DNA of 64,000 bases from Gaeumannomyces sp. JS-464 (Eukaryota; Ascomycota; Sordariomycetes; Magnaporthales; Magnaporthaceae): NCBI GenBank assembly GCA_002197995.1, contig NGZR01000002.1, positions 4,836,001 to 4,900,000 of the forward strand. Reading direction: 5' to 3'. How positions within the stretch are numbered: the first letter of the stretch is position 1; each line of letters begins with the position of its first letter. The notes under the pieces were generated by a model. That model was not told the DNA's origin, did not search any database, and saw only the letters and a program-made list of their open reading frames with translations. Made by a program: the position numbers and the translations under genes. Below are positions 1 through 10,538 of this stretch, one piece after another.

Positions 1-2361
1 CACGGTCGGTGTATCCTTACCGTACATGACGGCCATAGGAGGGTATGCATTGGCCTCGCTCAGGGCGGGGACGTGCTGCGTCTCGGCCCGGAACTGCTTC
101 GTCTCGGCCAGGGTGCGCTTCAGGTATTCGTACGATTTGGCGTATTGGTCGTCCACACCGGCTTCGGGAGGTGTTGAGGGGCCCTGCTTCGGCGAAGCTC
201 CCGCCTCGGCCGATCCTCTCCGCCCGCCGCTCCTCCCGCCGTCGGCCGTCGGGGACGAGTCTAGCTGTGGCGCGAGGACGCGCTCCTTGGCAGTCTCGGC
301 GGCCGGTTTGCGGCTGGTGTTCGCGTCGCTGCCGCTCCTGCCGCGAAGGGGAAGGTTGGTTGAGAGCGTGCTGGTGAGGTCCCGCAGCGAGACCAATGCG
401 CTGTTGCGTTTGCCAGCAGCCTTCGTAGTCTGTGTCGTCGGGTCCACGACTGGACATAATTTGTATTTCACCCACGAGTCTACGTCGTAAAAATCGACCT
501 TATACGATTCTTTCATGTTCTTGGACATGAAACAGAACCCATCCTCGGGAAGGAACACGAAGCTGGTCCGGAACGAGAAGGTGACGTTCGCAGTAAGGAC
601 CTTCTCGTTCAGCAGGACGGCGTCGCCATTGCGCAATGGACCCAAGATATTAATGCAACGCTGGGGGACCCCGATGTAGCCGACACCCGAGAAGAGCTCA
701 GGTCGCTGGTTCACGGCGTGGCGTGTTATCATGCCCCCCAGGCTGTGAGCCAGAACGAGGGCGCCATGCTGATCCTTGGGAGTGCTATCCGAGTTGCACC
801 CGAGCCCCTCCAAGAAGCGCACCATCCTGCGTGACGAGCGTGCTGGGCTTAGCCGCCAGTCGTAGGCAAACTCGTGGACTCTGAGCTTGCCAGCACGGGC
901 GTTGGGGCTCTCGCGCATCCGACGCAAGAGGCGTCGTGAAATGTCTACCGGCCCAATGTTCTGCAGCATGGCTGAAGGAAATATCACATCGTCCATTCCT
1001 TCCTCGTCTTCTGGGCCAAGCCCGACCTCGAGGTTGACTTTGCGCATGTTCAGCCCGACTTTCATTGGTATCCAAACCTGGGGGTGTGGCGGCGCCGCAG
1101 ACCGCAAGACAGACCCCCTGTAACCGCCCAAGACAACGATATCACCGACCAGAGTTTCCAATATGGCATCGAGCATCGACAGCCCGTCTCTGCTGGTGGC
1201 TGTTGCAAGGGAGGCCGATGTAGGCGACAATACTTGACTCTGGGTAAGTGCACCATCGATGGAGGACGGGCTCTTCATGAACGAGGCCGAGGATATTAGA
1301 TCTGCCGTGTCCCCTGATTAGTCTTACAGGTTCGCGATTCGACCCCATGTGCAGAGGCTCTATGGCATGTGTGGTTACTTACTTGGCAGCTGAGGCATCT
1401 TGAACGAGGGCCGGTCAAAGCTATCTAGAACGGCTTTGAGACGGGAGTTGACCTGCTCGCGGACATTCCCGAAGCGCTCGTCGTCGCCGAAAGAGGACAC
1501 CCGAGATAAAGTGGCGAACAGAACCGACTCGGCCGACGTGGACCTCTGTAGCTTATACGATCGGACCGACGGCGGCCGGGGAGGGCGCACGGGATCTGCG
1601 GCCTGCTGTGGCGGTGGACCTCCGATCTTCAGCGGCGCAGCTGGGATCTGAAGCTGCTCCTGTAGCGCTGACGGAGTGCGTGGAAGGGCGCCAGGGCGGT
1701 TGGAGGCTGAGGACGAAGACGAGGACGAGAAGAATGAAGGGGTGGGAAGATTAGGGAAGAACCCCGTGGGGAGTGATATCGAAGGGAGGGCTTTGGACAA
1801 CTTCTTCAGTGCGTCACCCCCAACCGAGGAAGCCCGGCGATGTCTCGAGTCCCCAAGCACGCTAGCCAGAGCCGACGGTTTGCCCGGCACTCCGGCAGTG
1901 GCCGCGTCTTGGCGCGGAGTGCCTGGGAGCCGCGGGAAGGGTGTGCTAGCCACCTGCGAGTCCCGGGCTGCTATTGCCGTCTCGGGAATCTCGGGGAAAG
2001 AGCCGAAGAAACCGTCGAGTGCTTGGTCCATGGCGGCAGCCTTCTCAGCCGCGGGCGTCTTTGGCAGAGTGAGGCGCGTGGCTACGGGGCTTATGGCAGG
2101 CTGGAACAGATATTGTGCGTCATCCTGGTCACCATCGAACTCTTCCTCGTCCGGATCTGGCTCCCGCGGAGACTTCACCGTCAGCTCCGGCCGAGGCGGC
2201 CGAGGCGAAGAAGGCTGCGACTGCGGCTCAGTCTGGCTCCGGGACGCCCGGGACTGTGGTGGCCCTTCTCCACAGTCCCCATCCTCCTGCTGGGGCCGGT
2301 CCCGATACGACGCCGGATCCAGAGGCTGCACCTGTTTCTCCATGGCGGCCCCGGTCTCCAT
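1..2361 (-). CDS. LCAT/lipase-like alpha/beta hydrolase with long disordered N-terminus (partial, runs off left edge)
   Basis: The start codon is at 2361 and the reading frame is open to the first base of the window, so the C-terminus is missing. The first exon (2361-1384) encodes about 326 residues rich in Ser, Pro, Gln and acidic residues, probably disordered. A GTAAGT donor follows, and the second exon resumes near 1301 in frame. The second exon carries the enzyme: a VVLGGYRGSVL segment (oxyanion-loop-like), a YDWRLSP motif typical of lecithin:cholesterol acyltransferase-like lipases, and the nucleophile elbow AHSLGG near 745 (Ser in a G/A-H-S-x-G context), followed by INILGPLRNGD. By family this predicts an acyl-ester hydrolase or acyltransferase acting on lipids. 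No signal peptide is visible, so a cytosolic or membrane-peripheral enzyme is inferred. The Asp and His of the triad lie in regions I cannot assign. The family is well supported; the substrate is unknown. Confidence 0.75.
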
Positions 2362-3385
2362 GGTGAGCCCAGGGCTGGCGCTAGGGCAAGCAGTAGTGCG
2401 AATGTCGTTGCACTAGGTAGGCTATCAAGGTCAGCTCCAGTTCCTCGCCGGTCCGGCTTCCCTCTCTGATTTGAGGAGAGGCCACGGCTCCAGCTGCTGC
2501 TAGACAGGAGCTTCCCGCGAGACGGGCTGTCCCTTGCATCCCGCCCGAAGCTTGTTCGTGGTCCTCCAACAAACCACGTTCGCCGGAGCCGTGATTGGAG
2601 CCCGACCACAGGGCTAGGTTGGCGCACTGACCGTTTGTGACATGGATGACGTCTGGGACTTGCACAACAGACGGCGTCATGGATGCGGGCTGGCGGGCGG
2701 AAAGCGCGAAAGCTTGCTTTAAAAGCGTCGTAAAGTCACCGGAGCCGAGATAGTAGCGCTCAACATGGACAGTGGCTCCGTCTTGGACTCAAATGAATGT
2801 TCCACCTGTTTTAAAGGGACCTTTCCGCCCGCTGATATGTGGGCATGCAAAGGAGCTGGAGCCCAGGGGGCGCCGAATTAGGTATCGCGGGTTCTACGTG
2901 CCTTTTCTGGTCCCATTGGATAAGGCAGGGTCCCTGGGTCCCTGCACGCTGGTTTTGGGCCAACTGCCTCGGTAAGTGTGGTAAGGCAACGCATCCATGG
3001 GGCACCCCGTGTTGGCGTGGGTTGTTGACGGCTTCCATGTGAAAGAAGCGTGTGGCTAGGGCTGCCTGTATCCCATGTTGAGCTCCATACTGTACATACC
3101 GTAAAGCGGGGGGCGTGCCTGAGCAACTAGCTCTACGCACAAAGACCTTGGAGTTCAGGCACACGCGGGCTGACAGCTCCTCACTGAACTCAACTGAACC
3201 CCTGTAATTAGAGCGGGCATCAGCGGGCCGGGCCCCACTAGGCTGAAGACAGGTCTCGAAGCGAAGATTGAAGCTGACATCAGCCGCTGATGTCTCGTAT
3301 TTTGTATCAACACAGGTGCCAACAATGTGGCTGTGGCTCCCAGGCTCGCGCAATCCTTCAACAGCACCCAGCCCCGGCCCCCCCC
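2362..3385. other. Intergenic, upstream of hydrolase and downstream of GST
   Basis: This stretch lies between the start of the hydrolase and the stop of the GST, both on the minus strand, so it holds the hydrolase promoter and the GST 3' end. The open frames inside it have no recognisable protein content and no intron-exon structure. I see no gene here. Confidence 0.5.
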
Positions 3386-4353
3386 TCACTGCTGCGGCAA
3401 GAGAGAGTAGCTGCCCTCCATCTCTCGAATCTTGTCGGCTGCTCGCTTCCATCCTTGCCGCGCCTCAAGTCGCTCCATATAGGCAAACGCCCGGGGATAG
3501 GCCGCCTCCGTCAAGCCCATGCCCGCAAACTCGGTCTTTGCCCACAGGATCGGGAACGCCAGCGCGATGTCCCCCGCCGTCAGGTCTTTGCCGCAGAGGT
3601 AGTCACCACCGCCGGGCGACGTCTCGAGCTGCTTCTCCAGGAACCCAAGCTGCCTCTTCAAGTTGGGGATCACCAGCAAGCCCATGACCCGTGAAGCCAC
3701 CGCCGACGTGATTGGTCTGATCAGGAACGGTATCCTAGGTCCTTTGAGGCCTGTTGATGTGGTGGTTAGGCCCCGGCTCTTGAGAGAAAGGGACAAAGGA
3801 AAGCCAGCAGTGAGATGGCCCGACTGGAAACTCACCACCAAGTAGGAGCGCCATGAGGAGGTACGGCGCAAGACTCCCCTCTGGGTAATACAGCAAATAG
3901 CGAAACCGTAGCCACTCCTCCGTCTCGGCCCCAGGCTTGCCCTCCTCACCGTCCTTCCAACGCTTCGGCACGAGGCTTTTGCCCGCGCCGAAGTGGTCGC
4001 AGAGGTAGTCGACGATGAAGCCAGACTCTGCCAGCACCAGCGGCGGTGCCGACGAGTCCGGTCTCGTGACGGTCACCACGGGTGATTTGCCCAGCGGGTG
4101 GAGCTCCGCAAGCTCGGGTGGCGCGAGCATGTCCTTGGTCCGGTGGTAAATCTGCAGCTCATATGGCACCTCCAGCTCCTCGAGGAGGAACAAGATTCCC
4201 TGAGCGCGGGAGCCATTGAGCCTTCTCGGCGGTATAACCGAGACTTGTTAGCCAGCACGAATCAGACACATGGCGGTCACAGCAGCCTCGCCTCGACTAG
4301 AGAGGAACGCACCAATGAAGCTTGATGATGGGCTTGTTTCCAGCCGTCGCCAT
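3386..4353 (-). CDS. Glutathione S-transferase, GTT1-like
   Basis: Three exons join cleanly: 4353-4313, 4221-3836 and 3750-3386, giving 263 residues. The start (MATAGNKPIIKLHW) is chosen because the first intron splits the Trp codon and exon 2 continues LNGSRAQGILFLLEEL in frame. The N-terminal thioredoxin-like domain contains LHPLGKSPVV, with the conserved cis-Pro before the glutathione-binding segment, then an ESGFIVDYL segment matching the usual E-S helix. The all-alpha C-terminal domain has GKDLTAGDIALAFPI, the N-capping/hydrophobic-staple motif of GSTs. By family it conjugates glutathione to electrophiles in detoxification; yeast Gtt1 is ER-associated. The FLLEELEVPYELQIYHR and LAPPEL segments resemble Gtt1 more than Ure2-type proteins. 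No frameshift or missing motif is seen. Confidence 0.9.
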
Positions 4354-4890
4354 GTTTCCACAAGCTACCAATCAAGGACCTGGCAAGTTATCGGGCTGAG
4401 TTGTTCAACACAATTGGCCTGATCGAAAGAACCAAGACTGAAGGTTGAAGGTCCATGGATACCGAGGTTGGTTATCCAGCCTACATATTCCGAGTGTGGT
4501 ATCCATGGAACAAGGCCAGCACCGTGTTACCAACGTCATCTGGCAAAACGACCGGGCCGATTCAGCCGCGGCATGCATAACAACATACCAAAGCAAGCAG
4601 CAGAGCAGCCCCCTGGATTCGCATGTAAAATCGCGCGTGCACTTCTTTGAATGCGAGGATGGATGCGAGACGAACAATTAAATACGAAGTGGCTAGCCAG
4701 ATTAGGAGTCGAAAGTTCCTTTTCCGGACATTCCATTGTGAGGGTGCGTGCAAGTTCTAATCTTGTTGATCATTGCATCATTGCCTCCATCGATTCTACG
4801 AACGACCTTCCGCTTTTGGTAAGGAACAAGCCAGACCAGACCACCCACGCACCACACCATTTCCCAAGAGCAAATGGCTGCCGACCCAGC
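4354..4890. other. Intergenic between GST and delta-COP
   Basis: This 537-base gap between two genes on the same strand holds the GST promoter and the delta-COP 3' UTR. A forward ATG frame near 4874 is antisense to the last delta-COP exon and is not a gene. Nothing else is evident. Confidence 0.5.
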
Positions 4891-6771
4891 CTACTCGATC
4901 AAGTATGAGTCCGCTGTCGACTTCACGTCCTTGGAGAAAGTCACCTCCTCGTTCTCCTCTACCAGAGTAACGGAGAGTACCTAGATAAGGGTGTTATCCC
5001 CAACCTGTTAGTCAAATATGCGCTAAAGGGGGCATGGTCCGTGTTGCGGGGGCCCATGGGAGAATATAATTGAACTTACGTCAACGTCGGTAAACGGCGT
5101 CGTCTTGGAAAACCGAACCTGCATGGGGAAGAACTCGGCCTCGTCGTCTGTCGCGGCCTCGAATTCGAAGGAGCCGCTTGCGTTGTCGTCGCTCACCGTG
5201 CCAATCGACCATTCGAGAGTGTCTCCCGACACCTCATATGTCGTGTCAAAGCTCGATACTGTCGGCTCGGCGCTCGAATAGGGGATCACGACGCTAACGT
5301 CCTTCAGCTCTTCCCCGCCCGTGAGCTCATACTCAACCGTCAGAGTGCAATTGCCATCGGAGCCCTTATTGACCCAGACATTGAAGCTGATTGGAAGCGC
5401 GCTGCTGTCGTCAGTTTTGGGCGACGCTCTCCACCTCAGCACGCCGACAGAGTTGTTGACCGGGAAGCCCCTGTCTGCCTTGCTCATCTGGATCAGCTTG
5501 GAGCTGTTGAACAGGTTGCGGTCCACATTAGGATGCGTGCGGAATTGGGCCCCGTGCGAGGCGTTAGCGGTCAGGTGAAGCTTGATCTTGGTGAGACTGG
5601 GGTCCGACACGCGGAGGTTCAGGTCACCGTTGACCGTAAACGAAGAGACTGCGCCCTCCCTGGATATCTTTGCGCTTATGCTCTCGGAAACGGTGACGTG
5701 AATGGCGTCGCGGTCGAGGCTTGTGGAATGCCGAGAAGCTGCCGGCTCTGCTGCCGCCGTAGCTGCCGAAGACGCGGCGGGCAGGAGGGGTGTGTCGTCC
5801 ACCTCGGCGCCCATATCTCCCCGGACCCGCTCGAACATGTCCGTTGTTTTGGACTTTTTTCCCAGCTGCATTCCCTTGCCCTTTGGTGCCGTGAACCTGG
5901 AGATATCTGTTAGAACGCATTGCTGGCTATTGCTATGGGATGGAGCCGGATCGGACAAGAAAGGGGTCCATACTTGGATTTGTTCTTCTCAGCCTCGTAT
6001 GTATCGTACGTGTCCGTGGCAGCCGGGCGGGAAGGCGGAGTGTAGGTCGGGTAGACGGGCGTTCTGGGCGCGCCACCGATGCGACCGGTCCGAGCCGATT
6101 CTTTGCGCTGCATCTCGAGCTGCTTGGCCTTGCGCTTGCGCTCTTCTGTCGCCTCGAGTTCTTTGTTCTGCGGAGCTCGTCAGCAATCCAGCGGCGCACG
6201 GATTGACGGAAGCGGACCAGGCTTGCCGCGCTCGGCGGCACCCAGACAGACCCAGACCTACCCGAGCGATAATCTCCTGAATGCGCTCCTCGTGGCTCTC
6301 CATCTCCAGAAAGGTCTTGATCTGGCTGATGGTGAGGTTCTCCCTGTACCCTAGGGTGACGAGCTCGTCAAAGGCGCTGAGAAGCTCGTAGGCATTCTTA
6401 ACAATCTCCCGTTCGTCTAGGCTTTTGCATATGCTGGTGACGACCTGGGCGAAGAGGTGGAGGGAGTCGATATCCTGCAGAATGTTGGATTGGCGGTTGG
6501 TAATGAGCACCATGTAGAGCTCGTCCAGCGGCTGGTAGACGAAGCGAACGCTGTCCTGCTCGACCGTCGTGTGCTGTGTTCCGCTGTCGGCGAGCTTGGG
6601 GAACGATGCCAGCAGGGCTTCTATGCGCGACCTGGGCATCTCACGGAACTGCCTCGAAAGGACAGCCTTCCCGCCCCGGGTGCAGATAGACGCAGCGAGG
6701 ACCACCTTCATATGGCTCTGTCAGCCCCAGCGCGCAGGATGTCGTCGGGGGAAAGCGGGGAGCCCTACCAT
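4891..6771 (-). CDS. RET2: Coatomer subunit delta (delta-COP)
   Basis: Exons at 6771-6769, 6705-6262, 6167-5974, 5896-5080 and 4980-4891 give 515 residues, the normal length. This subunit of the COPI F-subcomplex works in retrograde Golgi-to-ER vesicle transport. The N-terminal longin-like domain starts VVLAASICTRGGKAVLSRQF and includes DELYMVLITN and TISQIKTFLEMESHEERIQ. A charged helical linker (NKELEATEERKRKAKQLEMQ) follows, and the C-terminal half is a mu-homology domain ending in VTFSKDVKSTADSYLIE. I chose a first exon that is only the ATG, because splicing GTAGGG...GAAG joins it to GTG GTC CTC and recreates the usual MVVLAAS start. An alternative unspliced ATG at 6711 would give MKVVLAAS. 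The last 90-nt exon is needed for the canonical C-terminus. All frames are intact. The gene is divergent from the acidic-protein gene at 7739. Confidence 0.95.
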
Positions 6772-7738
6772 TGTGACGACAGCGGCGGGCTGTTAACACG
6801 CTTGATTCTGGATGCTCGTTGTCTGATCTGTCTGCCTGCTGCCAGCGACCCGCAACGGCTGTCGAGGACTTGTGGTGGGAGAACGCGGGGGATTCGGTGT
6901 CAATTCGCTCCTGAAATGCGGTATGCTTAGGAGGTCGAGAGCTCCGACTTCCAGTAATCACGGTCCAGCACCGCCGGCTTGTCTGTCTTCAAGCACGGTA
7001 GAGAGTGTCCTCTTGAAATGTGGGCTTGGTCCGTGCCACGAGGCTGGTGGGGGTGTGGCAGCAGCCGTGCCACACTCCAGGGGTCCGCCACGCAATGGAA
7101 GCGACTTCGAATCCGGAAGGTGTGGGTCACCAAGGTTGACCTCTTGCGGGTAGCCCTCCTGTGACGAATGGAGCGCGTGTTTCATGTGCTCCAGGCAGAA
7201 GACGGGTTTGGGCAATCTGCAGGCAAGCCCAAGAACGACCGGAACCATCCACCAGGCCCTTTGAGCTGCATTTCAACATCATAGCTTTGTCTGCTCAATT
7301 TGCAACCCGACCTTGGTATTCTTCCACCCGCTTGTTCTTCCTTTTTCTGCCTTTCCGTCTCCCTATCTGCCACCATTATTCCACTGGCCTGTGTCTTGCT
7401 TCGCAAATTTGTGGTCAGCCTGGAAATCCCAACCTTTCATCGACCCGCGAGTCTCCCGAAGCTTCCATCGGCGGGCGCCCCAAACTCTCCTGAGGCGGCA
7501 GCACAGCGCCCATAGCCTTTCTTCGGGCACGCGAAATAATTACCTTCAGCGCATCCCCGATAGCCTTCTCAAACTGTCCTCGTTCAAATTATCGCTCCCT
7601 CGGCCAACCGTTCCCCAGCGTCATGGCATGACCGCACATCAACCATATCAAACCAAAATCGCGAAATTCGATCAGCGAAGAAAGCAACGAGCAGCACCCT
7701 CGAGGTCCGAAAGAAATTGACCTCGTCTGCAGGATAGC
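6772..7738. promoter_or_regulatory. Divergent intergenic region between delta-COP and acidic-protein gene
   Basis: About 970 bases separate two divergent start codons, so both promoters must lie here. The half next to 7739 (about 7300-7600) is pyrimidine-rich on the plus strand, as is common for transcription start regions of filamentous fungi. No clear TATA box or operator can be assigned from the sequence alone, and the short open frames show no coding character. Confidence 0.4.
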
Positions 7739-10538
7739 ATGTCCGTCGACATGGTTCCCGCAGGACCCCAAGTTCCTGCAGAGCTTGGGGACGAGCTAGG
7801 TTCCGATAACGTGGTCGAACATGATGTCTCGATGGTGGTTCACGAGGGCCTCGACGACATTACATTCGACACAGATGATGGCTATATCGGCTACTCTACA
7901 TCTGACCAAGCTGCCAACGCCCCTACCACGTCTGTTGACCAGGAGCTTGATCAGGAGCTTAACCAGGAGCTTGACCAGGAGCTTGACCAGGAGCTTGACC
8001 AGGAGCTTGACCAGGAGCTTGACCAGAAGCTTGACCAAGAGCCTAGCCACGAATCTCCCGGTCCTGTTGATGCGCATCTAGATCACGAGGCAGCTGCTGG
8101 CTCGGATCTTTTAGGTCTCGAGGACGCGGTTGGAGAGGAAAACGACACGGCCGCAGACCCGGTCATTGCCCATGCCGCCGTATCAGAGGTCGATACTGCT
8201 GAAATTCCGGACGACCGCGAGTCTCGCTCGGGTTTGCAGGTCCCAAGATCTCCAGTTGCCACGCACCACCCTACACCCGATGATGATGATCTCGTGGGGG
8301 AGATTGATTATGAGGATAACAACGAGGACAATGGCGAGAGATTCCTCGAGGGGGTTCAACAGTCTGAACCAACCCACGAAACCGAGGGAGGCGGTGATGA
8401 GGGAGCCTATCTCGATGGGCAAGAGCAAAGTCCAGAGAAATCCGCGGATCTGGAGCGTACAGTCTTGAATCCAGAGCCTAGCGATGATTCCACTCACGCA
8501 ATGCCACCGAACGAGGAAGCAGACGGTCCCGTTGGTCAGCACGGCGATGGAGATGATTTTGACATTGATGCGAAGGCCCATGACGATTATACCGGTCCTG
8601 ATGGCGTGGATTCGGACCCAGGTGTCGAAGGCGCCCCGCCCCCTGACCACGCAGACATGCCTGTCCAAGACCATCGCCAAGAGCTTTCAACTTCAGAAGA
8701 CGAGCAGGAGGACTACGACGACGAAGAGGATGTCGAGTATATGGATGTCGCCGAGATCGACGACCAGGCCTCGAACGAATTCTCGACCAGGCCCCACATC
8801 CGGATCCGGTATCGCGATACCACATACTCGCTCTTCTCGACATCCAAGTCGGACGACCCTTATTCCTTCTTCTTCTCGGATACTGAAGCACTCGAGCACC
8901 CCCTATCACAGTTCCTTGCCGGCCTCCGTGAGGTTCTTTCTGATGAGATTACTTCTGACGAGGAGCTTTTGATTCGGATTGACGGACTTGGTCTTGAATT
9001 CGCCGAGGTAGGTGTCGAAATCGAACCCCCTTTTCATCCACGAAGCATCCGCTGACCCAATGCCCTACAGACAATGGATAAATCCTCGCTCGACCGTATA
9101 ACCTTTGGGGCCATAGTCGACCTTCATGACCGACTGGTTAAAGCTGACAACCCAGACAACCAAGACGTCGTACTACTGGTCTATCTTGTCACCCGCCCCA
9201 ACGCCATGCGGCGACTCGACAGCCTACTCGATGGCGCCAGCATTGGGGAAGGGCTGTCAGCCTACCACATCTCGTATCCGGACTACCTCCTTGTAGATTT
9301 CCCGCCTAGGGAAGACTCAAAGGAGACCACTGCCGAGAGCACCCCTCGTACAAGCAACGGGAATGGCAATGCAGATTTCGAATCTGACCTGGGCCCTGAC
9401 GAGGATGTTGAACCTGACGAAATTCAAGGAGCCGATCAGGGATCACCTCCACACACCAATGCCACATCGGACTGGCATGGATCTGGAGGCGGGGCGGATC
9501 AGGACGAGGACTTACTGGGAGACTCGCACGATCAAGTGATCGACGAGGCTTACGAGAGGACCTCGGTGTACTCCAATCATTCCGCGTCTCACCAAAGCTC
9601 TCCTAGCAGCCCATGGGATCATGAAACGGGCAGTGAAGCCATTGGAGAGCAGCAGGCGGAAGCCTTGGCCTACGAGCGTGCACAGTCTGAGGTTAAAGAC
9701 GCCCACTCGAATCGGGATTCAGATAGGCCTGACACCTATTTGAGCCTTGATGCCGCCGTTGATGAAGTTGGTGAGGAGACCGGGCCTGCATACGAAACGC
9801 AGGAGCACCAGGCTGGCTCCGATGAGCAAGAGCTAGATCGGATTGACGATCTGATCACAGAGGAACTCGAGACCTCTGACAAAGACGGAGCTGAAGGTGG
9901 CGTGGCTGCGGGTGGCCCTTCATACACGGTCGATGGCGAGCATGGCCTTGGATCGTGGGAGGACGGTGACCAGATACAGGGGCTGCTAGGGGCGAAGAAG
10001 TCTTGCGTCGTCAACCCAAGATGCCGAGCCACACGTGCCACAGGAAGCTGGTGGCGAAGCCTGGGATGCGGACAACGCCCAGGGAGCTGTCATCGCTGGA
10101 GATCAACCATTTGAGATGCTCCGACGGCAATCCGCAGCGGACACGGCCAATTCTGCATCACTGGAACATAGCAGTGCGTCAGCAACCCTCGACGGCGAAG
10201 AGATTGATCTCGAGGAGGTGTTAGCGATCGTCGACCCCACAGAAGAAGATAACCAGCTCAACAATGATGTTGAGAATCCTCACGAGGAGCCACCCGAGGC
10301 CGACGAGATCGACTGGGAAGATAATGAGAACGATGGTGCTGTTGCTGACGGCATCACATCGACGCCGTCGAGCAACACTGGGAAGCGAGCCCGGGAGGTG
10401 GACGACGGTGAGGGACCTGGTGACGGGCACGGTATGTTCTGGCTGTTCCGGCCTATCTGCCCCATGCATTATGTGTCGCCCTTTTTCTATGGCTAACCGT
10501 TATATAACATGGCAGACGTCAAGCGGCATCGTACCTGA
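7739..10538 (+). CDS. Large acidic fungal protein of unknown function, with DQEL tandem repeat
   Basis: The start is ATG 7739. Exon 1 runs to 9007, exon 2 from 9071 to 10431, and a last exon 10516-10538 encodes DVKRHRT. About 880 residues are predicted. The protein is dominated by Asp/Glu-rich disordered sequence, with nine copies of a Leu-Asp-Gln-Glu unit near residues 66-101. One ordered block spans the first intron: RPHIRIRYRDTTYSLF, then LSQFLAGLREVLSDE, then SSLDRITFGAIVDLHDRL and an SAYHISYPDYLLVDF segment. It may correspond to a fungal DUF family (DUF2420 is my best guess, low certainty). The frame breaks between 9985 and 10020. Either a 55-nt intron (9966-10020, weak GTGACC donor) or two lost bases, at GGGG 9989-9992 and CCC 10015-10017, restore the downstream acidic frame. 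No function can be assigned. Confidence 0.7.
7934..8041 (+). repeat. 12-bp coding minisatellite, nine units
   Basis: Nine head-to-tail copies of a 12-base unit close to cttgaccaggag lie inside the acidic-protein gene. They keep the frame and encode Leu-Asp-Gln-Glu repeats. Units differ by single substitutions (gat for gac, aac for gac, aag for gag). Central copies are identical, which suggests recent copy-number change by slippage or unequal exchange. Confidence 0.9.

Noticed and set aside
1320..1350. Box-B-like text (ggttcgcgattcgaccc) suggesting a tRNA gene
   Set aside because: No matching A box, acceptor stem or cloverleaf can be drawn around it, and it lies at the intron of the hydrolase gene.
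1676..2469. Plus-strand open frames over the start of the hydrolase gene
   Set aside because: They are antisense to its Ser/Pro-rich N-terminal exon; the minus frame connects by a proper intron to the catalytic region.
4874..4983. Plus-strand ATG frame reading MAADPAYSIKYESAVDFTS, looking like a small gene
   Set aside because: It is exactly antisense to the last delta-COP exon, whose own translation ends in the conserved VTFSKDVKSTADSYLIE. The minus-strand reading is the real one.
7934..8041. Short direct repeats considered as a CRISPR-like array
   Set aside because: The units are 12 bases, contiguous, without spacers, and code in frame; this is a coding minisatellite in a eukaryote.
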